From the NCBI GenBank assembly GCA_017410425.1, contig JAFQQV010000035.1, forward strand, positions 1-64,000: a stretch of DNA of 64,000 nt, in the 5' to 3' direction. The DNA comes from Oscillospiraceae bacterium (GTDB lineage Bacteria; Bacillota; Clostridia; Oscillospirales; Oscillospiraceae). The notes beneath the pieces are model-generated. The model saw only the letters and a program-made list of their open reading frames with translations, searched no databases and was not told the DNA's origin. Positions 49,227 to 56,923 of the stretch are shown here, piece by piece; the first letter of the stretch is position 1, and each line of letters begins with the position of its first letter. A program made the translations under genes and the position numbers.

Positions 49227-50231
49227 ATGAGGATACTTGTAATCGGCGCGGGCGCCATCGGCGGCAGCACCGCAGCATTCATGACAAAGGCAGGGGAGGA
49301 CGTGACTGTGCTCTGCCGCAGCGAAAAGACGGCGAATGAGCTGAGTAATCCCGGCATGAAGATCACCGGCGTCCGGGGCGAGCATATTGTACCGCTGAAG
49401 ACCGTATTGGGGCCTGAAAATCTGGAGGGAGAGTTTGAGCTCTGCATAGTCTCCACCAAGGCCTATGACACTATTCCTGCGGTAAAATCCGCCCTGCCCC
49501 ACATGAGCGAAGATGGCATTGTGCTGGTGCTGCAAAACGGCATCTGCGTGGACGAGCTGCTTGAAGCGGCAGGGGAGAAGCGCTCCGCCTGCGGTGTCAC
49601 CAGCTTTTCCTCCACCATGGTATCGCCCACGCACATGGAGCTTACCGCCGAGGGTGATTTCAAAATCGGCATGGCGGCAGGCTTCGAGGATCCGCGCCTT
49701 GAAAAGGTGCGCGAGGCCATGAGCAAAATGGTGCCCACGGAGATAAAAACGCCGGTACTTTCCTGGATGTACTCAAAGCTTGTCATCAACTCCGGCATCA
49801 CCTGCGGCGGAGCGCTGACAGGGCAGCTGCTGGGCCCCATGCTCAAAAGCAGCCGCGCCAGAAAGTTCTTTATCGCCCTTGTCAAGGAGGACATTGCTCT
49901 GGCTCAGAAGATGGGCATAGATGTGCCTCCCTTCGGCGGCAAGCTGGATTATTATAAATTCGTCTCCGGCAACAGCTTCATTGACGATCTGCGCCGGGAT
50001 ATCATGATCTTCGTGGTGGGGCTTAAGTACAGAAATCTCAAGTCCTCATCCCTGACCTCCCTGCAGCGGGGCAAGCCCACGGAGGTGGATGTGCTCAACG
50101 GCTGGATAAGCCGCAAGGGCAAGCAATACGGCGTGGCCACACCGGTGAACGACAAGCTGGTGCAGCTTATAAAAGAGATAGAAGCGGGCAAGCGCCAGAT
50201 GAGCCCGGACAATCTGAAAGAAATAATCTGA
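49227..50231 (+). CDS. Ketopantoate reductase (ApbA/PanE) family protein
   Basis: This NADPH-binding reductase of 334 residues begins MRILVIGAGAIGGSTAAFMTKAG (Rossmann GxGAIG). It has CIVSTKAYDT and VLQNGICVDELL, and a catalytic-type lysine in MYSKLVINSGIT with a following acidic/serine C-terminal domain (SSSLTSLQRGKPTEVDVLNGWI). GAGGTG precedes ATG 49227 by 6 nt; an earlier in-frame GTG overlaps that site. Ketopantoate reductase makes pantoate for CoA, but the neighbours (DUF819 carrier, class III aminotransferase) suggest another 2-oxo acid. Family certain, substrate not. Confidence 0.88.
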   Translation: MRILVIGAGAIGGSTAAFMTKAGEDVTVLCRSEKTANELSNPGMKITGVRGEHIVPLKTVLGPENLEGEFELCIVSTKAYDTIPAVKSALPHMSEDGIVLVLQNGICVDELLEAAGEKRSACGVTSFSSTMVSPTHMELTAEGDFKIGMAAGFEDPRLEKVREAMSKMVPTEIKTPVLSWMYSKLVINSGITCGGALTGQLLGPMLKSSRARKFFIALVKEDIALAQKMGIDVPPFGGKLDYYKFVSGNSFIDDLRRDIMIFVVGLKYRNLKSSSLTSLQRGKPTEVDVLNGWISRKGKQYGVATPVNDKLVQLIKEIEAGKRQMSPDNLKEII

Positions 50232-50242
50232 GGAGGCAAACT

Positions 50243-51589
50243 ATGGACAGCACTCTTGAAAGAATATACTCAATGAGCCCTGAGGAAGCTCAGGCAATGA
50301 ACAAGCATGTTATGCTGGGCTCCGGTGGCCACGGCGTTTGCTTTGAAAAGGGCAAGGGCGTCAATCTCTGGGACATCAGCGGCAAGAAATATATCGACTG
50401 CACCTCTCAGGGCTGGGCCATGTATCTGGGCCACGCCAATGAGGAGATTCGCCAGACCGTGTATGAGCATATGGGCAATCTGGGCCACCTGAACCAGAAC
50501 AGCGACAGCCTGCCCCGCTATGCCCTGGCAAAGAAGCTGCTGGAGCTGGCTCCCGAGGGGATGGACAGGGTGCTTTTCGCCATCGGCGGCAGCTCTGCCA
50601 TTGAGGCGGCAATGAAGATTGCGGTGAAGAATGTGCCCGGTGCAAGACACTTTATCTCCCTGCAGGACGGCTACCACGGCTCCTCTCTGACTACCGGCGC
50701 AGCCTCATGGCTCTCCACCAAGTCCGCCGGCATGTTCACCGGCTTCAACAGCTTTCTCAGCATCCTCAACGATGTGTTTATCCGTGTGCCCAATCCCTTC
50801 CTCTACCGCTGGGACGGCTCAGCCAATCCCGAGGACTGCATTGACTACTGCCTGAAGGTCACAAGAGAGACCATCATGCGCTCCACCAGCGGCCCTGTTG
50901 CCGGTATCATCGTTGAGCCTCTGCAGGCCAGCGGCGGTCAGATCCCTCTGCCCAAGCGCTATCTGCAGGGCCTGAGAAAGATATGCGACGCCTTCGGCTG
51001 CCTGCTGATTTTCGACGAGCTGCAGACCTATTGCCGCATCGGCGACTACTTTGCCGCCAACAAGTACGGCGTTACCCCGGACATCATGTGTCTGGGCAAG
51101 GCTCTGGGCGCCGGTCTGCCCATGGCAGCCATCATAGTGCGCGAGGGTCTGGAAGGCTTCGGACCTCTGGGCGAGGAGGTACACACCTTCTCCAATAACT
51201 CCATCGCTCAGGTGGCAGCCCTCAAGCAGCTGGATATTATCGAGCGGGACGGCATCCTCGCCAATGTCAACCGGGTGGGCGACTATATCGGCGACAGGCT
51301 GCGGGACATCCAGCAGGTCTTCCCCCAGATAGGCGATGTGCGCCAGGTGGGTCTGCATGTGGGCATTGAGTTTGTCCGCGATCCGGAGACCAAGGAGCCG
51401 GATATGGAGTTTGCCCAGACCGTCAAGGCCATTGCCCTGATGATGGGCCTTATCCTTGGCGACGCGGGCTACCGCATGAACGTGCTGAAGATCAAGCCGC
51501 CCCTTATTATGACCATTGAAGAGGCCGAAGAAGCCCTGCAGATTTTCACCGCTGCTGTGGGCGCTGCTTCCCAGAAGCTGGGAAGATAA
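50243..51589 (+). CDS. Class III (omega) aminotransferase family protein
   Basis: This 448-residue PLP aminotransferase has GKKYIDCTSQGWAMYLGHANEEI, IGGSSAIEAAMKIA, LQDGYHGSSL, IIVEPLQASGG, LLIFDELQTYCRIG (PLP aspartate) and MCLGKALGAGLPMAAII with the PLP lysine. SD AGGAGG lies 6 nt before ATG 50243. It follows the reductase gene by 11 nt. Class III members act on omega-amino acids, ornithine, 4-aminobutyrate or beta-amino acids; the substrate cannot be read from the sequence. Confidence 0.93.
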   Translation: MDSTLERIYSMSPEEAQAMNKHVMLGSGGHGVCFEKGKGVNLWDISGKKYIDCTSQGWAMYLGHANEEIRQTVYEHMGNLGHLNQNSDSLPRYALAKKLLELAPEGMDRVLFAIGGSSAIEAAMKIAVKNVPGARHFISLQDGYHGSSLTTGAASWLSTKSAGMFTGFNSFLSILNDVFIRVPNPFLYRWDGSANPEDCIDYCLKVTRETIMRSTSGPVAGIIVEPLQASGGQIPLPKRYLQGLRKICDAFGCLLIFDELQTYCRIGDYFAANKYGVTPDIMCLGKALGAGLPMAAIIVREGLEGFGPLGEEVHTFSNNSIAQVAALKQLDIIERDGILANVNRVGDYIGDRLRDIQQVFPQIGDVRQVGLHVGIEFVRDPETKEPDMEFAQTVKAIALMMGLILGDAGYRMNVLKIKPPLIMTIEEAEEALQIFTAAVGAASQKLGR

Positions 51590-51604
51590 ATATAAAAAAC
51601 AAAG

Positions 51605-51960
51605 CAGACAGGAGGATTCTTAATCCCCCTGTCTCGCTTTAAGGCGAGACACCCCCCTTTAGGCGCGGTGAGACAAGAAAGCATAGGCCTGAAAAAGCGG
51701 TCTTTTGCTCCTGAGCATTGTTAAGCGAGCTTGCCAGACACAAAGTATGCCTGCGCTCACTTGCCTCGCTCAGAAACAAAACTTCCGCTTTTCAGGTGCA
51801 AAGCAGTTTATAAAGAAAAAATTTCCGTTCCGGCGAAATGAAAAGCGCAGAGGAATACTTGTGTGTATTCCTGAGCATTTTCATAAAGTCGGGGCGGAAA
51901 TTTTCCTTTAGAAACCCTGTGTTTTCTTATCTCATCGCGCCTTTTACAAGGGGGGGCTTT
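51605..51960. repeat. Family A repeat (copy 6) interrupted by a nested-hairpin MITE-like element
   Basis: The gap 51590-52031 holds no gene. A family A half (GACAGGAGGATT/AATCCCCCTGTC, GTCTCGC/GCGAGAC, then CACCCCCCTTT) runs to 51660 and resumes at 51943 with TTTACAAGGGGGGGC. The uninterrupted version is seen near 58400 (CACCTCCCTTTGACAAGGGAGGC). The DNA between is the separate mobile_element entry. Confidence 0.75.
51661..51942. mobile_element. 282-bp non-coding MITE-like element
   Basis: The ends are inverted repeats of about 27 bp with a few mismatches: AGGCGCGGTGAGACAAGAAA at the left against AGGCGCGATGAGATAAGAAA read inward from the right. Inside lie two long imperfect hairpins, about 51687-51802 (CCTGAAAAAGCGG...CCGCTTTTCAGG) and 51818-51902 (AATTTCCG...CGGAAATT with GAGGAATAC/GTATTCCT). 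TTT flanks both ends (51658-51660, 51943-51945), consistent with a 3-bp target duplication. No coding capacity; it would need a transposase in trans. Confidence 0.7.
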
Positions 51961-51969
51961 TTCTTTTTG

Positions 51970-51998
51970 TTTACTATTTTGTCCTAAAGTATTATAAT
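51970..51998 (+). promoter_or_regulatory. Promoter of the DUF401 gene
   Basis: TTTACT (51970-51975) and TATAAT (51993-51998) are spaced by 17 nt, 33 nt before the start codon. The -35 hexamer is the same as that of ireB. Confidence 0.75.
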
Positions 51999-52031
51999 AT
52001 CCCACAGCATATTCCAAGGAGAAAGACAGAA

Positions 52032-53231
52032 ATGCCTATATTAAAACTTGGCATAGTTTTTGCCGTAATTATAATTATTCTGACACTCAAACGCCCTCTC
52101 TGGCAGGCAACGCTGGGCGGCCTGATTGCCATCGTGCTGCTCTGGCAGATGCCAGCTGCAGCCATCTTCACACAGACATCAAAGGTGTTCACGGTCTGGA
52201 GTAACCTCACCGTTATTCTGGCTCTCTATGTGATAACCTACCTGCAGCGTATGCTGGAGGCAAGGGGACAGATAAAGCTTGCCCAGGCAGACCTGAACGG
52301 GATCTTCCACAACCGGCGCATCAATGCCTCCGGTGCTGCAATGTTTATAGGTCTGCTGCCTTCTGCGGCTGCTATGATACTCTGCGGAGACATTGTAAAG
52401 GATGCTACCGATGGCTATCTTGAGCCCCGTGAGCAGGCCTATATCACAAGCTGGATCCGCCACATTCCCGAGAGCACCCTGCCTACCTATTCCGGCGTGC
52501 TGCTGATGGCCAATATCTCCGGCCTGCCCATGGGCAAGTTCATGCTGGGGATGATCGTGCCGGTTATCGTGCTGTTTCTGCTGGGCTACTATCCCTATAT
52601 GCGCCGCGTGCCTGCAGACCCGGGTACAGCCAAAAGCGAGAACCGCCTGCGGGATCTGAAGAATCTTTTCAGCCATCTCTGGACCTTGCTTGTGCTGATC
52701 CTGCTGATTCTCATTTTCAAGATGAACGTTGTCACCGCCGGTGTGCTGGTTATTCTGGTGGCGCTGCTGGTCTACCGCTTCAATACCAAAGACATTGTGC
52801 GTATGCTCAAAAGCGCCTTTGAGGTAAAGCTGCTGCTGAACACCACGCTGGTGCTGGTGCTCAAGGAGTTTATCTCCTGGACCGGTATTCTCAGCCAGCT
52901 GCCGGAAATGATGGCAGGCCTGCCCATCCCGCCCTATCTGGTCTTTGTGCTGATATTTTTCCTGGGCGGCATTATCTCCGGCGCAAGCGGCGTTGTGGCT
53001 ATGGCGGCCCCGCTGGCCTTTGCTGCGCTGGAGCCTACCGTGCCGCTGATGATCCTCTTTATGTGCATCTGCCACGGCGCAAGCCTTGTGTCCCCAACCC
53101 ACGTCTGTCTTGTTGTGGCGGCGGACTATTTCAAGGTGAGCATGGGCGAGCTTATCCGCAAGACCATACCCTCATCCCTGATATTCTGCGGCCTTATGCT
53201 TGTGTACTATAATCTGCTTATATTGCTTTAA
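52032..53231 (+). CDS. DUF401 family membrane protein
   Basis: This 399-residue multi-pass membrane protein has about ten to eleven helices. It starts MPILKLGIVFAVIIIILTLKR; NRRINASGAAMFIGLLPSAAAM and GGIISGASGVVAMAAPLAF are typical of DUF401, which belongs to the IT/ArsB-GntP-like transporter superfamily. SD AAGGAG lies before ATG 52032. It is monocistronic, with its own promoter and a strong terminator. Probably a carboxylate or amino-acid transporter; no substrate evidence. Confidence 0.9.
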   Translation: MPILKLGIVFAVIIIILTLKRPLWQATLGGLIAIVLLWQMPAAAIFTQTSKVFTVWSNLTVILALYVITYLQRMLEARGQIKLAQADLNGIFHNRRINASGAAMFIGLLPSAAAMILCGDIVKDATDGYLEPREQAYITSWIRHIPESTLPTYSGVLLMANISGLPMGKFMLGMIVPVIVLFLLGYYPYMRRVPADPGTAKSENRLRDLKNLFSHLWTLLVLILLILIFKMNVVTAGVLVILVALLVYRFNTKDIVRMLKSAFEVKLLLNTTLVLVLKEFISWTGILSQLPEMMAGLPIPPYLVFVLIFFLGGIISGASGVVAMAAPLAFAALEPTVPLMILFMCICHGASLVSPTHVCLVVAADYFKVSMGELIRKTIPSSLIFCGLMLVYYNLLILL

Positions 53232-53232
53232 A

Positions 53233-53268
53233 AAGGAAAAAGGAACGGAAAACCGTTCCTTTTTCCTT
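53233..53268. terminator. Bidirectional terminator
   Basis: AAGGAAAAAGGAACGG (53233-53248) pairs perfectly with CCGTTCCTTTTTCCTT (53253-53268) around AAAA. It lies between the DUF401 gene and the convergent flavodoxin-ferredoxin gene, whose TAA stop (53267-53269) overlaps the stem. Confidence 0.9.
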
Positions 53269-54076
53269 ATATCAGATACAGATTGTCCTGCTCGCCCTGA
53301 TAGTTCTTTTCCAGCATACGGATGTGGGAGAGCAGCTCCTCATTGTCAAAATACTTGGCCTCGGTGGGGCAGCACCTGACACAGGCGTGGCACTTGATGC
53401 AGATGCCGGGGACGGTGCAGAAATCATCAAAGCTGATGCTGCCCATAGGGCAGGCTTCAGCGCAAAGGGCGCAGGCGATGCACTTATCGGCATGGGTCTG
53501 TGGCTTCGCCTTGAGGAACACCGCAGGAGTCAGATCTTCCTTCAGGGGCTTATAGTAGGGGGCGATGGGCGTGTCCCTGTCAATTTTTACAGGTTCAGGC
53601 TTTGTGAGGGCCTTTTCTGCAACTTTGCGTCCGAAGGCAGCAAGCTCCTCCATGTCCTTTGCGGATGGTCTGTGGGCTGCCAGAGAGCCTGACATGGAGT
53701 GCCGTGCCACACAGCCTGCAGCGGCGATTACATTGAAGCCCTTATTTTCAGCCAGCAGCGTGAGCTCCCGCAAACCCTCGTCATTGCTGCGGCCGCCGTA
53801 GACGCTGACGATGACAGCTTTTGTACCCTCGCCATGGACAAGGCGCTCAAACTCCGGCAGCATCTTGTTGGGCACGCGGCCGGCATAGGTGGGGGAGGCG
53901 ATGAGGACAAGGTCATCGGCGGAGAAATTGTACTCAGCTTCTCTTGCGGCGGGACGGGTGATATCAAAATGCTCCAGCGGGAGCTTGAGCTCAGCGGCCA
54001 TGGCCTCAGCCACGGTGGAGACGACAAGCTTTGTGCCGCCGGTGGGGGAGAAATATACAAGGCAAATTCTGTTCAT
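53267..54076 (-). CDS. EFR1-type flavodoxin-ferredoxin protein
   Basis: This 269-residue cytosolic electron carrier begins with a flavodoxin-like domain (CLVYFSPTGGTKLVVS as the FMN phosphate loop, IASPTYAGRVPNKML, VIVSVYGGRSNDEGL). It ends with two 4Fe-4S motifs, CIACALCAEACP and CIKCHACVRCCP. The start at ATG 54076 has GGAG; 14 further upstream codons were rejected for lack of a site. EFR1-family proteins are common in anaerobes and are thought to shuttle electrons to unknown oxidoreductases. It is monocistronic, next to a tRNA cluster. Confidence 0.93.
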   Translation of the reverse strand: MNRICLVYFSPTGGTKLVVSTVAEAMAAELKLPLEHFDITRPAAREAEYNFSADDLVLIASPTYAGRVPNKMLPEFERLVHGEGTKAVIVSVYGGRSNDEGLRELTLLAENKGFNVIAAAGCVARHSMSGSLAAHRPSAKDMEELAAFGRKVAEKALTKPEPVKIDRDTPIAPYYKPLKEDLTPAVFLKAKPQTHADKCIACALCAEACPMGSISFDDFCTVPGICIKCHACVRCCPTEAKYFDNEELLSHIRMLEKNYQGEQDNLYLI

Positions 54077-54150
54077 AGGTGGCTCCTTCGTTGTTTGTTT
54101 GAAACAATAATAGCACAAAGCAAAGAAAAAAACAGTATTTTAGAACAGTT

Positions 54151-54167
54151 TTTTGGAGGCGCCACCC
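54151..54167. repeat. 17-bp copy of the tRNA-Cys 3' end (possible att site)
   Basis: TTTTGGAGGCGCCACCC at 54151-54167 is identical to 54336-54352, which spans the tail of the tRNA-Cys gene (CCA, acceptor stem and first T-stem bases). The rest of the tRNA is absent here. The two copies are direct repeats enclosing 168 nt. Confidence 0.75.
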
Positions 54168-54169
54168 GT

Positions 54170-54341
54170 CGTCAAAAGAAGGCCATAAGGTCAGCTGTTT
54201 CTGCAAGCCGAAACAGCTCGACCGATGACCTTCTTTTTCCTCTCCAAATCAAAACCGCTTTGCTGGGTTTTGATTTGGTAATCTGTTGCCGGACAACTCC
54301 AAAAGAAAAAACCAGTCCTTTCGGACTGGTTTTTCTTTTGG
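54170..54341 (+). ncRNA. Three-hairpin structured RNA-like element, copy 1
   Basis: Hairpin 1 pairs AAGAAGGCCAT with ATGACCTTCTT and, inside, GGTCAGCTGTTTC with GAAACAGCTCGACC around a loop with GCAAGC. Hairpin 2 is CCAAATCAAAACC/GGGTTTTGATTTGG around GCTTTGCT. Hairpin 3 (54298-54341) is CCAAAAGAAAAAACCAGTCC/GGACTGGTTTTTCTTTTGG; read in reverse it is the terminator of the tRNA operon. A second copy with compensatory stem changes lies at 60308-60457. No reading frame of quality is present. Whether it is expressed as an RNA is not known. Confidence 0.5.
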
Positions 54342-54413
54342 AGGCGCCACCCAGACTTGAACTGGGGAATCGCGGATTTGCAGTCCGCTGCCTTACCACT
54401 TGGCTATGGCGCC
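54339..54413 (-). tRNA. tRNA-Cys(GCA)
   Basis: Cloverleaf on the minus strand: acceptor GGCGCCA/TGGCGCC, T discriminator, encoded CCA. The anticodon stem GCGGA/TCCGC closes CTGCAAA, giving GCA. The T-arm contains GTTCAAG. It is last in the Val-Phe-Gly-Cys transcript and followed by the hairpin at 54298-54341. Confidence 0.96.
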
Positions 54414-54420
54414 GTATATA

Positions 54421-54453
54421 AGATTTGCGGACATTTTGTCCGCAAATCTTTTT
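54421..54453. other. Hairpin between tRNA-Gly and tRNA-Cys
   Basis: AGATTTGCGGAC pairs with GTCCGCAAATCT around ATTTT, flanked by T residues on the + side. It may be a processing spacer or a partial terminator within the tRNA transcript. Confidence 0.5.
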
Positions 54454-54454
54454 G

Positions 54455-54530
54455 TGGAGCGGCTTACGAGGCTCGAACTCGCTACCTCCACCTTGGCAAG
54501 GTGGCGCTCTACCGGATGAGCTAAAGCCGC
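54455..54530 (-). tRNA. tRNA-Gly(GCC)
   Basis: On the minus strand GCGGCTT/AAGCCGC forms the acceptor, followed by discriminator T and encoded CCA. The anticodon loop CTTGCCAAG gives GCC. The D-arm is GCTCATCCGGTAGAGC and the T-arm contains GTTCGAG. Confidence 0.96.
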
Positions 54531-54534
54531 AGGA

Positions 54535-54610
<76 letters not shown>

Positions 54611-54629
54611 ATACCTTGTATAAAAACTG

Positions 54630-54706
54630 TGGTGGGAACTACTGGACTCGAACCAGTGACCCCCTGCTTGTAAGGCAGGTGCTCTAACCAGCTGAGCTAA
54701 GCTCCC
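54630..54706 (-). tRNA. tRNA-Val(UAC)
   Basis: Acceptor GGGAGCT/AGTTCCC, discriminator A, encoded CCA. The anticodon stem CCTGC/GCAGG closes CTTACAA, giving TAC. It is the first of four tRNAs transcribed leftward with 19-42 nt spacers. Confidence 0.96.
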
Positions 54707-54761
54707 GCGTGACAGCTTCGTTATAATACAAGATAAATCCGAATTTGTCAATAGCTAATTT

Positions 54762-55646
54762 TTAATTTTCTTCGATTTTTTTCGCAGCGATGGCCAGCAG
54801 CTCCTCAGGAGTAAAGGAATACTCAGCATCGCAGAACTGGCAGGAGGCGGAAACATCCTTGCCCTCGGCGGCCATTTCCTCAAGCTCAGCCTTCTCAATG
54901 CAGCTGATTGCTTCCTCAATGCGCTCGCGGCTGCAGTAGCAGCGGTACTCCACAGGGTACTCACCCACAAGGTGGTATTCAAAGCCCTTGAGAACCTGGG
55001 CGAAGATCTCCTCAGCGCCGTCTTCATCCAGAATGGTGGTCAACTGGTCCATCATGAAGATGTTGTCCTCCAGCTTTTCAATCATCTCCATCTCGGCACC
55101 GGGCATAAGCTGCACGATGAAGCCGCCGGCAGCGCGGACAGTGCAGTCCGTATCCACCAGCACGCCAAGGGCGCAGGCGGAAGGCACCTGCTCGCTCTCG
55201 GTCAGGTAGCGGGTCACGTCCTCGGCAATCTCACCGGAGAGCAGCTCAACAGAGCCGATATAAGGCTCGCGCATGCCCAGGTCACGGCTGACGGTGAGCA
55301 TACCGTCCCGGCCCACGGCGCCGCCTACATTCAGCTTGCCGTCAGAGCGCAGGGGCAGATCAACACTGGGGTCACCCACATAGCCGCGCACATTGCCGTC
55401 GCAGTCGGACACGGCAACAACGCTGCCGATGGGGCCGCCGCCATTGATGCGGATGGTGAGGGTGGCCTTCTCCTCCTTCTGGGCCTGGCCCATCAGGGAG
55501 GCGGCGCAGAGAGTGCGGCCCAGGGCCGCGGAGGCGGTAGGGGAAGTGTTGTGGATGGCGCGGGCGCGCTCCACAGTTTCGGTGGCGCTGATGACCGCCA
55601 TCTTGATAAAGCCGTCGCCGGCTGTTGCTCTAATGATTTTATCCAT
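54762..55646 (-). CDS. hslO: Redox-regulated chaperonin Hsp33
   Basis: This 294-residue cytosolic chaperone is activated by oxidation. It begins DKIIRATAGDGFIKMAVISATETVERA and has NGGGPIGSVVAVSD and a GYVGDPSVDLP-type repeat region. The C-terminal zinc switch is YRCYCSRERIE (CxC) followed by SCQFCDAEY (CxxC). Start ATG 55646 has AAGGAAA upstream; an in-frame extension of 14 codons lies in the upstream methyltransferase gene and is not needed. It overlaps that gene by 8 nt. Confidence 0.96.
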   Translation of the reverse strand: MDKIIRATAGDGFIKMAVISATETVERARAIHNTSPTASAALGRTLCAASLMGQAQKEEKATLTIRINGGGPIGSVVAVSDCDGNVRGYVGDPSVDLPLRSDGKLNVGGAVGRDGMLTVSRDLGMREPYIGSVELLSGEIAEDVTRYLTESEQVPSACALGVLVDTDCTVRAAGGFIVQLMPGAEMEMIEKLEDNIFMMDQLTTILDEDGAEEIFAQVLKGFEYHLVGEYPVEYRCYCSRERIEEAISCIEKAELEEMAAEGKDVSASCQFCDAEYSFTPEELLAIAAKKIEEN

Positions 55647-56373
55647 TGTCTTTCCTTCTTGCAGTGATAAATAGTCTGCCCATGTCACCCTGGGGGCAGT
55701 CCTGGTGGAATTTTACGTCTGTAAAGCCTCTGGAGCGGAGCAGAGCTTCAAGGTAGTCCGGCTCATAGGAGTATTCAATATGCTCCTCGCTGTCCCTTTC
55801 CCAGAGTCTGCCGCGCTTGGAAAAAATGTCCATGCCGTAGACGATACCGGGCAGCTCCTCGTCATAATCTGCCCGCCAGAGGCAGAGCAGATCGTCCTTT
55901 TCATCAACAAAAATCTGCCCGTCCAGAGACTTGAGAATCTCCGGCGTGCGGATATCGAAGATGAAAAGTCCGCCGGGGCGGATGAAGAGATTGAGCCTGC
56001 GCACAAGCTCAGCCAGAGACTCCGGCTCAATATAGTTCATGCCATCCAGCGAACAGATGGCGGCGTCCACCGTGCCGTAAAGGTCCAGCTCGGCGGCATC
56101 CTGGCAGAGGAAGAGAGGGCGGATTTCGGCATCGGAGGGCTTGGACTGGGCCTCCATCAGCATTTCCACGCTCTTATCCACGGCGATCATCTCATAGCCT
56201 TTTTCTGCCATGAGCCAGGTCAGGGTACCGGTTCCGCAGCACAAGTCCAGCAGAAGGCGAAATTCGCCGCCATCGGCTGCAAATTCCGCCTCGTAAAATT
56301 CTATGAACTTTTCATAGGGAATGTCGCCCGTCAGGCTGTCATACCAGGGGGCGAGGAAATTGTAGCAGCTCAC
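55639..56373 (-). CDS. Class I SAM-dependent methyltransferase
   Basis: The 244-residue product starts MSCYNFLAPWYDSLTGDIPYEKFIEFYE. The SAM-binding motif I is LLDLCCGTGTLT (about 41-52), followed by acidic VDKSVEML and DAAICSLDGMNY. The C-terminus EPDYLEALLRSRGFTDVKF is typical of this broad family. Substrate unknown. It sits between yerC (4-nt overlap) and hslO (8-nt overlap), a common trio in Clostridia, so all three are co-transcribed. Confidence 0.92.
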   Translation of the reverse strand: MSCYNFLAPWYDSLTGDIPYEKFIEFYEAEFAADGGEFRLLLDLCCGTGTLTWLMAEKGYEMIAVDKSVEMLMEAQSKPSDAEIRPLFLCQDAAELDLYGTVDAAICSLDGMNYIEPESLAELVRRLNLFIRPGGLFIFDIRTPEILKSLDGQIFVDEKDDLLCLWRADYDEELPGIVYGMDIFSKRGRLWERDSEEHIEYSYEPDYLEALLRSRGFTDVKFHQDCPQGDMGRLFITARRKDNG

Positions 56374-56666
56374 TGCTCATTCTCCTTGAGCCTGTCAAAC
56401 ACGATCTGGTAGCCGCCCTTGCCGTACTGCAGGGAACGGTTGACGCGGCTGATTGTGGCGCTGGATGCGCCGGTCTCGGCGAGGATATCGTTATAGATCA
56501 TGCCCACGTTGAGACATGCGGCCACCTGATAGCGCTGTTCCATGGCCAAAAGCTCAGACACGGTGCACAGATCGTCGAAGAAGGCCATGCACTCCTCAAC
56601 GGACTTGAGGGACAGGATGGCTTCATACATTTTGGGATTACGGGGTTTTTTGGGATGCTTATTCAT
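56370..56666 (-). CDS. yerC: YerC/YecD family TrpR-related protein
   Basis: This 98-residue protein has a TrpR-like helix-turn-helix: LYEAILSLKSVEECMAFFDDLCTVSEL-type start (here MYEAILSLKSVEECMAFFDDL), LLAMEQRYQVAACLNVGMIYNDIL, then TGASSATISRVNRSLQYGKGGY. SD GGAGG lies 5 nt before ATG 56666, so the longer upstream frame is not used. In Bacillus yerC is a small conserved gene of poorly known regulatory role. It overlaps the methyltransferase gene by 4 nt. Confidence 0.93.
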   Translation of the reverse strand: MNKHPKKPRNPKMYEAILSLKSVEECMAFFDDLCTVSELLAMEQRYQVAACLNVGMIYNDILAETGASSATISRVNRSLQYGKGGYQIVFDRLKENEQ

Positions 56667-56779
56667 GGCAACCTCCAATGTGTTCTTTAATACATACACA
56701 CTTTACATTATTAACTCGCAAAAGTAAAGAGGAAAATCTTAAGTTTAATAAAATTTAACTTTGTGACATTAAATCCCAC

Positions 56780-56808
56780 TTGCGCAGAGGGGGTGTAAAT
56801 TATATAAT
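56780..56808 (+). promoter_or_regulatory. Promoter of the nfeD-SPFH operon
   Basis: TTGCGC (56780-56785) and TATAAT (56803-56808) are spaced by 17 nt. The transcript would begin just before a family A repeat, which therefore forms most of the 5' leader. Confidence 0.7.
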
Positions 56809-56823
56809 ATAGACAAAGAAAAG

Positions 56824-56904
56824 ATCCCTCTCCGCCCGGTGTTCACCGGGCAGCTCCCTCAGAGTGGGAGGCAAGAAGCCTGCGACTTTACATATAGCGG
56901 AGAG
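56824..56904. repeat. Family A repeat, copy 7 (in the nfeD leader)
   Basis: ATCCCTCTCCGCCCGGTGTTCACCGGGC, CTCCCTCAGAGTGGGAGGCAAG and CGGAGAGG. It is a shortened family A unit with CCCTCTCCGC/GCGGAGAGG inverted ends. Confidence 0.75.
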
Positions 56905-56923
56905 GTATCGGAAAGGATAGTAT

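Noticed and set aside
51705..51911. Small open frame in the 51.6-52.0 kb gap
   Set aside because: It lies wholly within the nested-hairpin element and has no SD or conserved feature.
54151..54167. A second tRNA-Cys gene
   Set aside because: Only the last 17 nt of the gene are repeated; no D-arm, anticodon arm or 5' acceptor strand follows.
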